From: Caldilineaceae bacterium
GTDB taxonomy: Bacteria; Chloroflexota; Anaerolineae; Caldilineales; Caldilineaceae
Direction of reading: 5' to 3'
Length of the DNA stretch: 6,257 nt
NCBI GenBank assembly: GCA_028819675.1
Contig: JAPPKT010000052.1
Coordinates: forward strand, 1 to 6,257
The translations under genes and the position numbers were made by a program. Below are positions 1 to 6,124 of the stretch, in pieces. A model generated the notes under the pieces. That model worked only from the letters and a program-made list of their open reading frames with translations, searched no databases and had not been told where the DNA came from. Positions within the stretch are counted from its first letter, which is position 1, and every line of letters begins with the position of its first letter.

Positions 1-2
1 CC

Positions 3-2087
3 GATGGCATCAACCCGGATCGCGCCACCGTCTTCTTCGAGCCTGACTCGGAGCGGCCCCGCTCGTCAGACGGGGCAGTGCAATACGCTGAACACGTCGA
101 GGAGGCCAAGCCACTGGCCGGTATCGTCCACTTGGAAGGCCTCCCGCACCTCTTCCTGCCCCGATCGCAAAGCGTCACCCTCTTGCCTGTGGGCAAGGAT
201 CGACGCCCAGGCCCTCCCTTGGAACTGTTCTGCACTCAGGCTTTGGCCGCGGCCGTCGGCGACGTAAACGGGGACGGAAGCGATGACTTGGTTTTTGCCT
301 GCCGCGATCTCGACAATGAGCGAGAATGTTCCTGGATCTACTGGGGCGGCCCGGACGGGTTCGACGAGACCCGCCGCACACCCCTCAACAGCCATCAAGC
401 TTGCGATGTCGCAGTCGCCGACCTGTCCGGGAACGGCTGCGCCGACGTCATCCTCTGCCAGACCCATACCCCCGACTCCTACAGTGCCGACTCGCTCATC
501 TACCGCACCTCTCGCACCGGCATCGACCCCGAGCCCGCCAGGCTACCCTGCGAGGATGCCCGCCGCGTCCTGCTGGCCCGCACCGGCGCCGACGCCAGGC
601 CGCACGTAATCTTTGTCAACCACTTCGGCCGCAACCGCCTCGGCAACATCAATCCCTACATCTACTTCGGCGGCGCCGAAGGATTTTCTCCGGAGAAGAG
701 GCAGGAGCTGCCCGGCTGGGGCGCGGTCGAAGCCCTCTGCTGCGACTTCAACGACGACGGCCGCGTCGACATCGTCCTTGCCAACGCGTCGGAAAACTCC
801 GTCGACCGCGATCCGGGCTCCTATCTGCTGCTCAACCGGCCGCACGGCTTTGCCGCTGAACCAACCTGGATCCTGCCCACCAACCGTGCGCACGGCGCCT
901 GCGTCGCCGACATCAACCGCGACGGCCATCTCGATCTGATCTTCTGCGGCTTCGACAATCCCGATCTCCTTATCTTCTACGGAACAGCCCCCGACACCCC
1001 GAACGGCCTCTGCTTCGACACCGCCAACCCGCAACCCATCCGCCTGGAGCACGAAGGCAAGCTCTACAACGAACCGCGCTGGATCTACCTCGCCGACCTC
1101 AACAACAACGGCTGGCTCGACCTGGTCGTCCCCCAGATCGCCTACGACCGCAGCTTCATTCTCTGGGGCGGACCCGAAGGCTTCAGCATGGACCGCTGCC
1201 AGCCTCTCTCCGTCGTCCGCGGCGCCTGCGCCCGCGCCGCCGACCTCACCGGCAACGGCTACCTCGACCTCATCATCGGCGGCCACATCACCTCCCAGGA
1301 CGGCCCGCACGACTCCTTCGCCTACATCTACTGGAACGGGCCCGACGGCCTGCGCGAGGACCGCCGCACTCTCCTCCCCGCCAGCGCCGTCAACTCAATG
1401 GCCGTGGCCGACTTCAACAACGACGGCCTCCTCGACCTCTTCATCTGCTCCTACCACAACGGCCGCGAGCGCGACATCGACTCCTACCTCTACTGGAACC
1501 GCGCCGGGCGCGGCTTCTCCGCCAACGACCGCACGCGCCTCTTCACACACTCCGCATCCGGCTGCGTCGCCGCCGACTTCAACGGCAACGGCTGGACAGA
1601 CCTTGCCGTCGCCAACCACAAAGTCGAAGGCGACCACATTGGATATTCAGCTGTCTGGTGGAACGGTCCCGAGGGCTTCAGCGCAGAGCGCATCACGCGT
1701 CTGCCCACATCCGGCCCGCACGGCATGACCGCCGTCAGCCCGCACAGCATCGCCAACCGCGGCCCGGAGGAATACTATGTTTCGCCCCCCTATGAACTGC
1801 CCGCCGGCGCCCTCGTGACCGAAATTGAATGGGAAGCGGAAACGCCGCCGCGCACCTGGGTCAAGGCCCAACTGCGATTCGGCAGCTCGGAAGATGATTT
1901 GGAGGAAGCGGTCTGGCGGGGGCCCGGCGGAGAAGCAACCTGGTTCGAAAACCCCCAGGCCATCGGCCAACTGAAACAGCCCGGCCCATGGGTACAATAC
2001 AAACTCGCCCTCGGCGCCCCCAACGCATGCGGCACACCCCGAGTCACCAGGGTGGACGTACACTATGATGAGCCGGAACCATCATGA
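3..2087 (+). CDS. FG-GAP/VCBS repeat (beta-propeller) protein, 5' partial
   Basis: This reading frame is open from the left edge to a TGA at 2085-2087. A GTG at 78 could serve as a start, but the 25 codons before it are open and read like a blade end (DGINPDRATVFFEPD), so the true start is probably outside the window. Counting from the GTG, eight Asp-rich calcium-loop motifs of the type DxNxDGxxDL occur near residues 62, 115, 223, 278, 340, 389, 445 and 500. A ninth, degenerate unit lies near 168. Spacing is 49-62 residues. WGGPDGF-like turns (89-95, 363-369, 528-534) accompany them. This is the pattern of FG-GAP/VCBS repeats, which fold as beta-propellers in mostly extracellular proteins. 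Residues about 565-665 form a separate beta-rich region without loops, perhaps a carbohydrate-binding-like sandwich; I do not recognise its family. Any signal peptide or catalytic domain would be upstream and unseen. An adhesive or ligand-binding surface role is inferred; the partner is unknown. Confidence 0.9.
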   Translation, partial: DGINPDRATVFFEPDSERPRSSDGAVQYAEHVEEAKPLAGIVHLEGLPHLFLPRSQSVTLLPVGKDRRPGPPLELFCTQALAAAVGDVNGDGSDDLVFACRDLDNERECSWIYWGGPDGFDETRRTPLNSHQACDVAVADLSGNGCADVILCQTHTPDSYSADSLIYRTSRTGIDPEPARLPCEDARRVLLARTGADARPHVIFVNHFGRNRLGNINPYIYFGGAEGFSPEKRQELPGWGAVEALCCDFNDDGRVDIVLANASENSVDRDPGSYLLLNRPHGFAAEPTWILPTNRAHGACVADINRDGHLDLIFCGFDNPDLLIFYGTAPDTPNGLCFDTANPQPIRLEHEGKLYNEPRWIYLADLNNNGWLDLVVPQIAYDRSFILWGGPEGFSMDRCQPLSVVRGACARAADLTGNGYLDLIIGGHITSQDGPHDSFAYIYWNGPDGLREDRRTLLPASAVNSMAVADFNNDGLLDLFICSYHNGRERDIDSYLYWNRAGRGFSANDRTRLFTHSASGCVAADFNGNGWTDLAVANHKVEGDHIGYSAVWWNGPEGFSAERITRLPTSGPHGMTAVSPHSIANRGPEEYYVSPPYELPAGALVTEIEWEAETPPRTWVKAQLRFGSSEDDLEEAVWRGPGGEATWFENPQAIGQLKQPGPWVQYKLALGAPNACGTPRVTRVDVHYDEPEPS

Positions 2088-2119
2088 GGAACGACCGCCC
2101 TCGAATCCGGCCTACTCCG

Positions 2120-2139
2120 AGCGGGAAAAGCCGACCGCT
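2120..2139. terminator. Weak hairpin in convergent intergenic gap
   Basis: Five-base arms AGCGG (2120-2124) and CCGCT (2135-2139) flank a 10-base loop in the 54-bp gap between two convergent stop codons. There is no clear T-tract on either strand, so this is only a weak candidate for transcription termination. Confidence 0.2.
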
Positions 2140-2141
2140 GT

Positions 2142-3128
2142 TCAGCCTTTCCCGAACTGCACGTACTCCAGCACCGCCGGGTTGCGGATATCTTTCGGTT
2201 GCCGGTCATTGAAAAAGTCGAGAATCGCATCCACAGCCATATGCTCGATGCGTCTGCGCCCTTCAACCGTCGTTGACGCCGAGTGCGGGGTCGCCACGAT
2301 CTTGGGATGCGTGCGCAGCCGCGACGAGACTGGGGGCGGCTCCGGGTCAAACACGTCCAACCCCGCCCCGCGGATCTGTCCGCCGTCCAGCGCCTCCAGG
2401 AGTGCGTCCTGGTCGACCAGCGGGCCGCGCGCCAGATTGAGCAGGATAGCCTCATCCTTCATCTGCTTGAAGCGGTCTGCATTCATCAAGTGGCGCGTTT
2501 CCGGCGTGGAAGGCGCGTGCAGACTGAGAATGTCGGCGCTGCCGATAACCGTGTCCAGGTCAGCGAGCTCTACGCCAATCTCCGCGGCCCGCTCCGCTGT
2601 GATGTAGGGGTCGAACGCCAGTACACGCATGTCCAATCCCCGCCCGCAGATGTAAGCCACGCGCCCGCCGATCCGGCCCAGCCCGATCAGCCCGAGCGTC
2701 TTGCCCACCAATTCCGTTCCCATCGGCACAGCCCGCGGCGCAAAGTCGCCGGCGGCCAGCTGCTCCTGCCCCGGCTTGACCTGCTTGGCCACGGCCAGCA
2801 TCAGAGCCACCGTATGTTCGGCAGTCGACTCCGTGGGCCCGTCCGGCGTATTGCAGAACACGACCCGATGCCGCGTGGCTGCATCCAGATCAACGTTATC
2901 GATGCCAATGCCTGTGCGCACCAGGATACGCAGATTGGGCAAACGGTCGAACACTTCGTCGTTGTAGCGAATCGCCGAGGCCGCCAATATCGCCTGGGCC
3001 GGCTCCGCGCTGCCCACCGGGTCAGCCGGGTCCGCAGTCAGTCGCGTAACCGTCTCAGGGAACTTGGACAATGCGTCCGAAAGCTGGGGCGCTTCGCTCC
3101 AGACATGCGTTAGTTCGGATAAGTTCAT
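2142..3128 (-). CDS. D-2-hydroxyacid dehydrogenase (phosphoglycerate dehydrogenase-like)
   Basis: The 328-residue protein has the full length of single-unit D-isomer-specific 2-hydroxyacid dehydrogenases, cytosolic enzymes that interconvert 2-hydroxyacids and 2-oxoacids with NAD(H). The N-terminal substrate domain contains the loop RTGIGIDNVD (71-80). The Rossmann glycine motif is GLGRIGG (149-155), and Asp173 at the end of the second strand favours NAD over NADP. The catalytic triad is visible as Arg234 (in LARGPLVD), Glu263 (in DPEPPP) and His282 (in TPHSAS). No C-terminal ACT domain is present, unlike long SerA forms. The substrate cannot be told from sequence: phosphoglycerate, glyoxylate/hydroxypyruvate or a sugar-derived acid are all possible. 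The ATG is supported by a GGAG eight bases upstream. The gene starts five bases after the stop of a possible 80-residue ORF on the same strand, which suggests co-transcription and coupling. Confidence 0.95.
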   Translation of the reverse strand: MNLSELTHVWSEAPQLSDALSKFPETVTRLTADPADPVGSAEPAQAILAASAIRYNDEVFDRLPNLRILVRTGIGIDNVDLDAATRHRVVFCNTPDGPTESTAEHTVALMLAVAKQVKPGQEQLAAGDFAPRAVPMGTELVGKTLGLIGLGRIGGRVAYICGRGLDMRVLAFDPYITAERAAEIGVELADLDTVIGSADILSLHAPSTPETRHLMNADRFKQMKDEAILLNLARGPLVDQDALLEALDGGQIRGAGLDVFDPEPPPVSSRLRTHPKIVATPHSASTTVEGRRRIEHMAVDAILDFFNDRQPKDIRNPAVLEYVQFGKG

Positions 3129-3133
3129 GGAAT

Positions 3134-3376
3134 CTACTCCGGCCTTTTCATTAGTTCCAGTAGGGAGGCAGATCTGTCTAGGTCTATGCCAAGCCTAATA
3201 CCCCTGCCTTTCACAGTAGTCAAAGACACTCTCTTGCCGCCATCTGTATTGGTGCGTCGGTCCAGCGTCGCGCTCGAATGTTTATCAGCGTCTGAAGCGG
3301 AACGGTCGCTCGCTGTGGCAGCGTGCATCTCTTGGCCTGCTGGCACCTCTTCATTCAAATTAGGCATCGTACTCAT
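3134..3376 (-). CDS. Hypothetical small protein (80 aa)
   Basis: An 80-codon frame runs from an ATG at 3374-3376 to a TAG at 3134-3136, ending five bases before the dehydrogenase start. The first half is polar and rich in Ala, Ser, Asp and Thr and looks disordered. The second half (about residues 47-80) is basic, with GKRVSLTTVKGRGIRLGIDL followed by a short leucine-rich helix-like tail. I do not recognise a family. There is no membrane segment or signal peptide. No Shine-Dalgarno precedes the ATG, but a good promoter ends seven bases before it, which fits leaderless translation. Third-position GC is less pronounced than in the neighbours, so it may instead be an untranslated leader of the dehydrogenase mRNA. 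ATGs at codons 4 and 17 are alternative starts. Confidence 0.35.
   Translation of the reverse strand: MSTMPNLNEEVPAGQEMHAATASDRSASDADKHSSATLDRRTNTDGGKRVSLTTVKGRGIRLGIDLDRSASLLELMKRPE
3137..3140 (-). promoter_or_regulatory. Ribosome binding site of the dehydrogenase
   Basis: GGAG on the minus strand lies eight bases before the ATG at 3128. It fixes that start and falls inside the last codons of the upstream small ORF. Confidence 0.6.
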
Positions 3377-3383
3377 GTGCCAA

Positions 3384-3412
3384 AGAATAGTATGTGGGCT
3401 CTACTAAGTCAA
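3384..3412 (-). promoter_or_regulatory. Sigma70-like promoter for small ORF/dehydrogenase
   Basis: On the minus strand, TTGACT (plus 3407-3412) and TATTCT (plus 3384-3389) are separated by exactly 17 bases. The -35 matches the consensus at five of six positions and the -10 at four of six. The predicted transcription start falls at about 3377-3376, right at the ATG of the 80-residue ORF, giving a leaderless or near-leaderless transcript. The -35 lies in the loop of an inverted repeat. Confidence 0.5.
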
Positions 3413-3423
3413 AAAGTAGGCCC
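3396..3423. repeat. Bulged inverted repeat after the GNAT gene
   Basis: The arms GGGC-T-CTAC (3396-3404) and GTAG-GCCC (3416-3423) form eight base pairs with one bulged base and an 11-base loop. The repeat begins three bases beyond the GNAT stop codon, so it could end or protect that transcript. No strong T-run follows on the minus strand. It overlaps the -35 and spacer of the next promoter, so an operator role is equally possible. Confidence 0.4.
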
Positions 3424-3426
3424 TTT

Positions 3427-3999
3427 CTAAGAATGGAGGTTGTAACGCATCACCAACCGCTTCTGACCCACCGGCGTTACATCCACGAAGCCTGCCCGCC
3501 GATAAGTCTCAGGCGTCCCCATATACGTGTACGACGGCGCATCCGGCGCCACCGGGTACCCTTCGACAGCAGGCGCCCCCTGATTGCGGGCATAATCAAC
3601 CGCCGCCTGCAACAGCCTGCCCGTCAACCCTTGCCGGCGGAAATGACGGTCGACGAACAGACACACCACCGACCAGACCGGCATGTCGTCAACGCGCGGC
3701 AGCACCCGGGAACGCTCCAACGCCGCGTAACTTTCGCGCGGCGCCACCGAACACCAGCCAACCGGTGTCGTACCGCTGTAGGCAAGGATCCCGACAGGCC
3801 TGCCCGCCCGCACCAGCTCTTCCAGGGCGGCAACTCGGTCTTCTTTGGTCGAGCGGCGAAATGCCGAACTGGTCAATCGCCAGCGCATACAGGAGCAGTA
3901 TCGGAACTTTCCGTGACAATTCGAGAACTCTGTCAGATCGGCAAGCCGCTCTGCCGTCACAGGCAGGAACAGGAGGCGCGAGTTTGCTTGATATTCCAT
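3427..3999 (-). CDS. GNAT family N-acetyltransferase
   Basis: This 190-residue protein is a GCN5-related acetyltransferase, which moves an acetyl group from acetyl-CoA to an amine in the cytosol. The core is visible as beta4 strand WSVVCLFV (109-116), then the pyrophosphate-binding turn RRQGLTG (121-127) and helix LLQAAVDYAR. The segment VEGYPV (145-150) and a C-terminal YRRAGFVDV (166-174) complete the fold. The N-terminal part has a CSCMRWRLT stretch (35-43), and GWCSVAPRESY (81-91) precedes the core. This arrangement resembles a subgroup of uncharacterised GNATs with a Cys/Trp-rich N-terminal segment. I chose the ATG at 3999, which has GAG five bases upstream. A TTG at 4032 would add 11 residues but has a poorer context. 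The substrate is unknown. The following small ORF starts 50 bases downstream but appears to have its own promoter. Confidence 0.9.
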   Translation of the reverse strand: MEYQANSRLLFLPVTAERLADLTEFSNCHGKFRYCSCMRWRLTSSAFRRSTKEDRVAALEELVRAGRPVGILAYSGTTPVGWCSVAPRESYAALERSRVLPRVDDMPVWSVVCLFVDRHFRRQGLTGRLLQAAVDYARNQGAPAVEGYPVAPDAPSYTYMGTPETYRRAGFVDVTPVGQKRLVMRYNLHS

Positions 4000-4102
4000 G
4001 TGATCTCGGTTCGATTGACCCGCGCTGACCAAGTCTCATTACGGTCACCCCTAAGGGGCTCCGGGCATCGCAGGACTTCGGTGCCACTGTATCCTGAATG
4101 AT

Positions 4103-4111
4103 TTTATAGCA
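4103..4111 (-). promoter_or_regulatory. Extended -10 promoter candidate for the GNAT gene
   Basis: The minus strand reads TGC-TATAAA (plus 4111 down to 4103), an extended -10 element with five of six matches to TATAAT. The -35 region is poor, which is tolerated in extended -10 promoters. Transcription would start near 4096, about 100 bases before the chosen GNAT ATG. Confidence 0.35.
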
Positions 4112-4268
4112 TCTTGACAATTACAACCGATAATTCTGGGTCTGCAACTCTCGAGTACGGCCAATCCAGCGTGATCCGCCTGTTCTGTTCTCTAGAAGGC
4201 ATGTCGGCGAGCTCAGTGCCATCCCCATTGTATAGCGTGACATTGATGCGCCTGGCTGCCCTGATGCC

Positions 4269-4285
4269 TGGGATTGGGCATCCCA
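4269..4285. repeat. Perfect inverted repeat upstream of transporter promoter
   Basis: Six-base arms TGGGAT (4269-4274) and ATCCCA (4280-4285) flank a five-base spacer, ending seven bases before the -35 element. It could be a regulator site or a hairpin. Confidence 0.35.
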
Positions 4286-4295
4286 AACCTGTTTG
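4284..4295. promoter_or_regulatory. Candidate operator overlapping the -35 box
   Basis: CAAAC-CT-GTTTG is a perfect five-base inverted repeat whose right arm overlaps the first bases of the TTGACA box. A repressor bound here would block the promoter. It is short and could be chance. Confidence 0.3.
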
Positions 4296-4321
4296 ACAGC
4301 ACAAACTAAATGTAGTATACA
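4293..4321 (+). promoter_or_regulatory. Sigma70-like promoter upstream of the solute-binding protein gene
   Basis: TTGACA (4293-4298, perfect consensus) and TATACA (4316-4321, four of six) are separated by 17 bases. Transcription would start near 4328, giving a leader of about 310 bases to the ATG at 4639. It is the best + strand promoter I can find in the gap before the transporter genes. Confidence 0.5.
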
Positions 4322-4428
4322 AAGGCCGACCACAACGAATCCAACCGGGCGCAGAGAACTGCCCTTGCCTACGCGTCCCGTTAGCAACCCGATGCTCTAA
4401 TGCAGGGCTAACGCGATGGCGGCCTCTT

Positions 4429-4452
4429 CTGCAAGAACCGCATTCTTGCCAG
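4429..4452. repeat. Strong hairpin in transporter leader
   Basis: GCAAGAA (4431-4437) and TTCTTGC (4443-4449) are perfect seven-base complements around a CCGCA loop. Past a bulged C at 4450 the stem extends by CT/AG. There is no T-tract, so a leader hairpin or a dyad operator fits better than an intrinsic terminator. Confidence 0.45.
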
Positions 4453-4626
4453 CAGCATCAGACGGGCGCAACCAGAGCAACGCCTCTTACGCTCGCAGCT
4501 CTCGAAGCTGGTTTCAACCGCCCCGAAAGCATTCGCGTGCAACCGAGCCGTTCAGTTCCCCTGGTTCAGTATGACGCGTGACGGCTGACCGCTGGGCGGA
4601 TTACTCTTTCGTTTTCTGGATTCCTC

Positions 4627-4632
4627 AGGAGG
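4627..4632 (+). promoter_or_regulatory. Perfect Shine-Dalgarno of the solute-binding protein gene
   Basis: AGGAGG lies six bases before the ATG at 4639. It predicts strong translation and settles the start, which also places the signal peptide correctly. Confidence 0.9.
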
Positions 4633-4638
4633 AAACTC

Positions 4639-5952
4639 ATGCAAAGAATTACTCGCACCTTCGTGCTGGCCGCAGTACTCATACTGGCCGTCATTCTTTC
4701 AGCATGCGCAGCGCCGGCGGCTCCGGCCGGAGGAGCAGCTGCCGACGGCGGTGAGGCAATGGAGGAGGAAGTAGTCGAGATTACCTGGCTGCAGTGGTGG
4801 GTCAATGAATGGGGGCCGGATAACCACGCACAGCTGATCGCCGACTTTGAAGCCCAACATCCCAACATCAAGGTTACTGTGGTCGACGTGCCTTGGCCCG
4901 AAATGGCCGGTAAGCTCCAGGCCGCGGCTGCTGGCGGCAGCGAAACCTATGACCTGTTCGGTACGGAGTCGACATGGATAGCCGGTCTGACCAAACAGGG
5001 GTTCATCGAAGACCTCGGCCCTTGGCTCGAAAACGACCCTGAGTTCGCCGCCAAACTGACCCCGACAACGCCCATGAACCTGCTGGGCGAGACCAGGGGA
5101 CTCTGCCTCTATCTCATTCCCTACCAGTTCGCCTACAACGTGGACGTTTTTGAGGAAAAGGGTCTTGAGCCGCCCACAAACTGGGACGAGTTTTTGGAAG
5201 TGCTGCAGGCATTGCGCGACGAGGATACCAACTCATACGGTATGAGTATGCCCCTGCAGGACGGCGGTTTCCTCCTGCTGCGCTACTTCAACTTCCGCCT
5301 CGCTCAGGAAGGTGGCCAGATGCTTGACGAGAACGGCAACGTTGCCTTCAACTCCGCCGAAGGCGTGGCGGCTATGGACTGGTGGAAGGAGTTCTACGAT
5401 ATGGGCTTGGTCGTACCCGGTTCCTTCGGCGAGGACCAGGCGCTGATGCTGGAATTCGTGGCCAGCGGCCAGACTTCCGCCATCATTGACGGCCCGTTTA
5501 TCTGGACGAAAGCGAAGCAGATCGATCCCGATATCCGCATGGCCTACGCCCCAGCGTGGACGCACAATACTGGCGGCTACTCCTGGGCTTGCAGCGGCAT
5601 GGGAATCGCGGCCAACTCGCCCCACAAAGAAGAGGCATGGGAATTCTTCAAGTATATCTATTCCGATGAAGTTTCCCTCAAGATGACGGAAACGGTCAGC
5701 CTGCTTTGGGCGACGAATGCGGCCGTCGAATCGCTGGCCGACTCAGATGACCCCATGTTGAGCCAGGTACCCGCATTCGCAAATCAGGATCCCGAGAGCA
5801 ACATCCTGTTTGCCCCCCTCCCCGAAGCCTCGAAGCTCATCGATGCGTTTCAACAGGCTTTCCAGCAGGTACTTGCCGGCGAAAAGGATTCCCAGACAGC
5901 ATTGGATGAGGCCGCCGCCATCTGGCAGGCCGAACTGGACGCCGCCAAGTAA
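4639..5952 (+). CDS. ABC transporter extracellular solute-binding lipoprotein (family 1, sugar-type)
   Basis: The 437-residue protein is the substrate-capturing part of an ABC importer. The N-terminus is a lipoprotein signal: basic MQRITR, a hydrophobic core, then lipobox LSAC with Cys23 as the lipidation site. A flexible Ala/Gly/Glu linker (24-44) follows. The mature fold opens with VEITWLQWW (46-54), continues with FEAQHPNIKVTVVDVPW (70-86) and TYDLFGTE (103-110), and has the typical hinge-side segments YNVDVFEEKGLEPPTNWDEF (166-185) and GGYSWACSGMGIAANSPHKE (312-331) before AWEFFKYIYS (333-342). These match family 1 (MalE/UgpB-type) binding proteins in order and length. Many aromatic residues near the mature N-terminus suit a sugar or glycoside ligand, but the actual substrate cannot be read. 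A partial permease-like gene follows at 6125, which supports an importer operon. The linker style recalls Chloroflexota lipoproteins. Confidence 0.95.
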   Translation: MQRITRTFVLAAVLILAVILSACAAPAAPAGGAAADGGEAMEEEVVEITWLQWWVNEWGPDNHAQLIADFEAQHPNIKVTVVDVPWPEMAGKLQAAAAGGSETYDLFGTESTWIAGLTKQGFIEDLGPWLENDPEFAAKLTPTTPMNLLGETRGLCLYLIPYQFAYNVDVFEEKGLEPPTNWDEFLEVLQALRDEDTNSYGMSMPLQDGGFLLLRYFNFRLAQEGGQMLDENGNVAFNSAEGVAAMDWWKEFYDMGLVVPGSFGEDQALMLEFVASGQTSAIIDGPFIWTKAKQIDPDIRMAYAPAWTHNTGGYSWACSGMGIAANSPHKEEAWEFFKYIYSDEVSLKMTETVSLLWATNAAVESLADSDDPMLSQVPAFANQDPESNILFAPLPEASKLIDAFQQAFQQVLAGEKDSQTALDEAAAIWQAELDAAK

Positions 5953-5965
5953 TTGTATCGGTAAT

Positions 5966-5990
5966 GTGAGGCCCTTGTAGGGATTCTCAC
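5966..5990 (+). repeat. Intercistronic stem-loop after the binding-protein gene
   Basis: GTGAGG (5966-5971) pairs with TCTCAC (5985-5990) using one G-T pair, and CCCT (5972-5975) pairs with AGGG (5979-5982) around a TGT loop, with a two-base bulge on the 3' side. It starts 13 bases after the stop codon and has no T-run. In ABC importer operons such hairpins often protect the 3' end of the binding-protein message, raising it over the permeases. That role is inferred here; partial termination is the alternative. Confidence 0.5.
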
Positions 5991-6124
5991 AGGCTACGAT
6001 TTGGCAGCCGCGATTCCTGCTAATTTTGGGAACGATTGGGCATTACGGGCACATAGAGTCCGTAGGGCCCTCGTTCACAACGCACCAACCCCCTGAGTTC
6101 AGCACAATTCTTGAGAGCTCAACT

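Larger units (their letters stand above)
4104..4387 (-). pseudogene. Possible decayed small membrane-anchored protein gene
   Basis: Two overlapping minus-strand frames look like the two halves of one small gene. One frame, from about 4387, encodes a basic stretch followed by a hydrophobic segment (PVGFVVVGLCILHLVCAV) and then VKQVWDAQ. The other, covering about 4104-4280, encodes a protein-like polar end with INVTLYNGDGTELADMP and ITLDWPYSRVADPELSVVIV, ending at TAA 4104-4106. Joining them needs one frameshift in roughly 4250-4300. No ribosome binding site precedes the first half and only a TTG start is available. A consensus promoter on the other strand lies inside it. I recognise no family; the whole may be chance. 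Confidence 0.2.
4328..4638 (+). other. Long untranslated leader of the transporter operon
   Basis: Apart from the hairpin at 4429-4452, a short CAGCT/AGCTG inverted repeat at 4496-4510 and the Shine-Dalgarno at 4627-4632, I see no gene in this stretch. I find no match by eye to a T-box, a tRNA or a common riboswitch core. It may be a structured regulatory leader if the promoter at 4293-4321 is the one used. Confidence 0.35.

Noticed and set aside
66..1637. Long minus-strand open frames opposite the FG-GAP gene (66-467, 543-1310, 1395-1637)
   Set aside because: They are low-complexity Val/Ala/Asp/Glu translations of the antisense of the Asp-rich repeats, created by the strong third-position C bias of the real gene.
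2283..3113. 276-codon + strand frame opposite the dehydrogenase
   Set aside because: It is the antisense of a complete, motif-bearing dehydrogenase and shows Arg/Gln/His-rich composition with no recognisable domain.
4048..4058. CCCCTAAGGGG palindrome upstream of the GNAT gene
   Set aside because: It is only five bases per arm with no loop, and no link to a promoter element is visible; likely chance.
3394..4101. 235-codon + strand frame opposite the GNAT gene
   Set aside because: Its composition is Arg/Pro/His-rich antisense of a gene with a clear acetyl-CoA motif.
4114..4142. Second TTGACA on the + strand at 4114-4119
   Set aside because: No acceptable -10 lies 16-18 bases downstream; the AT-rich bases that follow are too close.
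4392..4411. Two overlapping minimal ORFs (ATG-CTC-TAA and ATG-CAG-GGC-TAA)
   Set aside because: They have two and three codons and no Shine-Dalgarno; such strings are expected by chance.
4416..4574. 52-codon + strand ORF in the transporter leader, with AGGG eight bases upstream
   Set aside because: The translation is a Ser/Ala/Arg-rich string without structure or recognisable features, and the leader hairpin lies inside it. A translated leader peptide cannot be fully excluded, but nothing supports it beyond the weak ribosome site.
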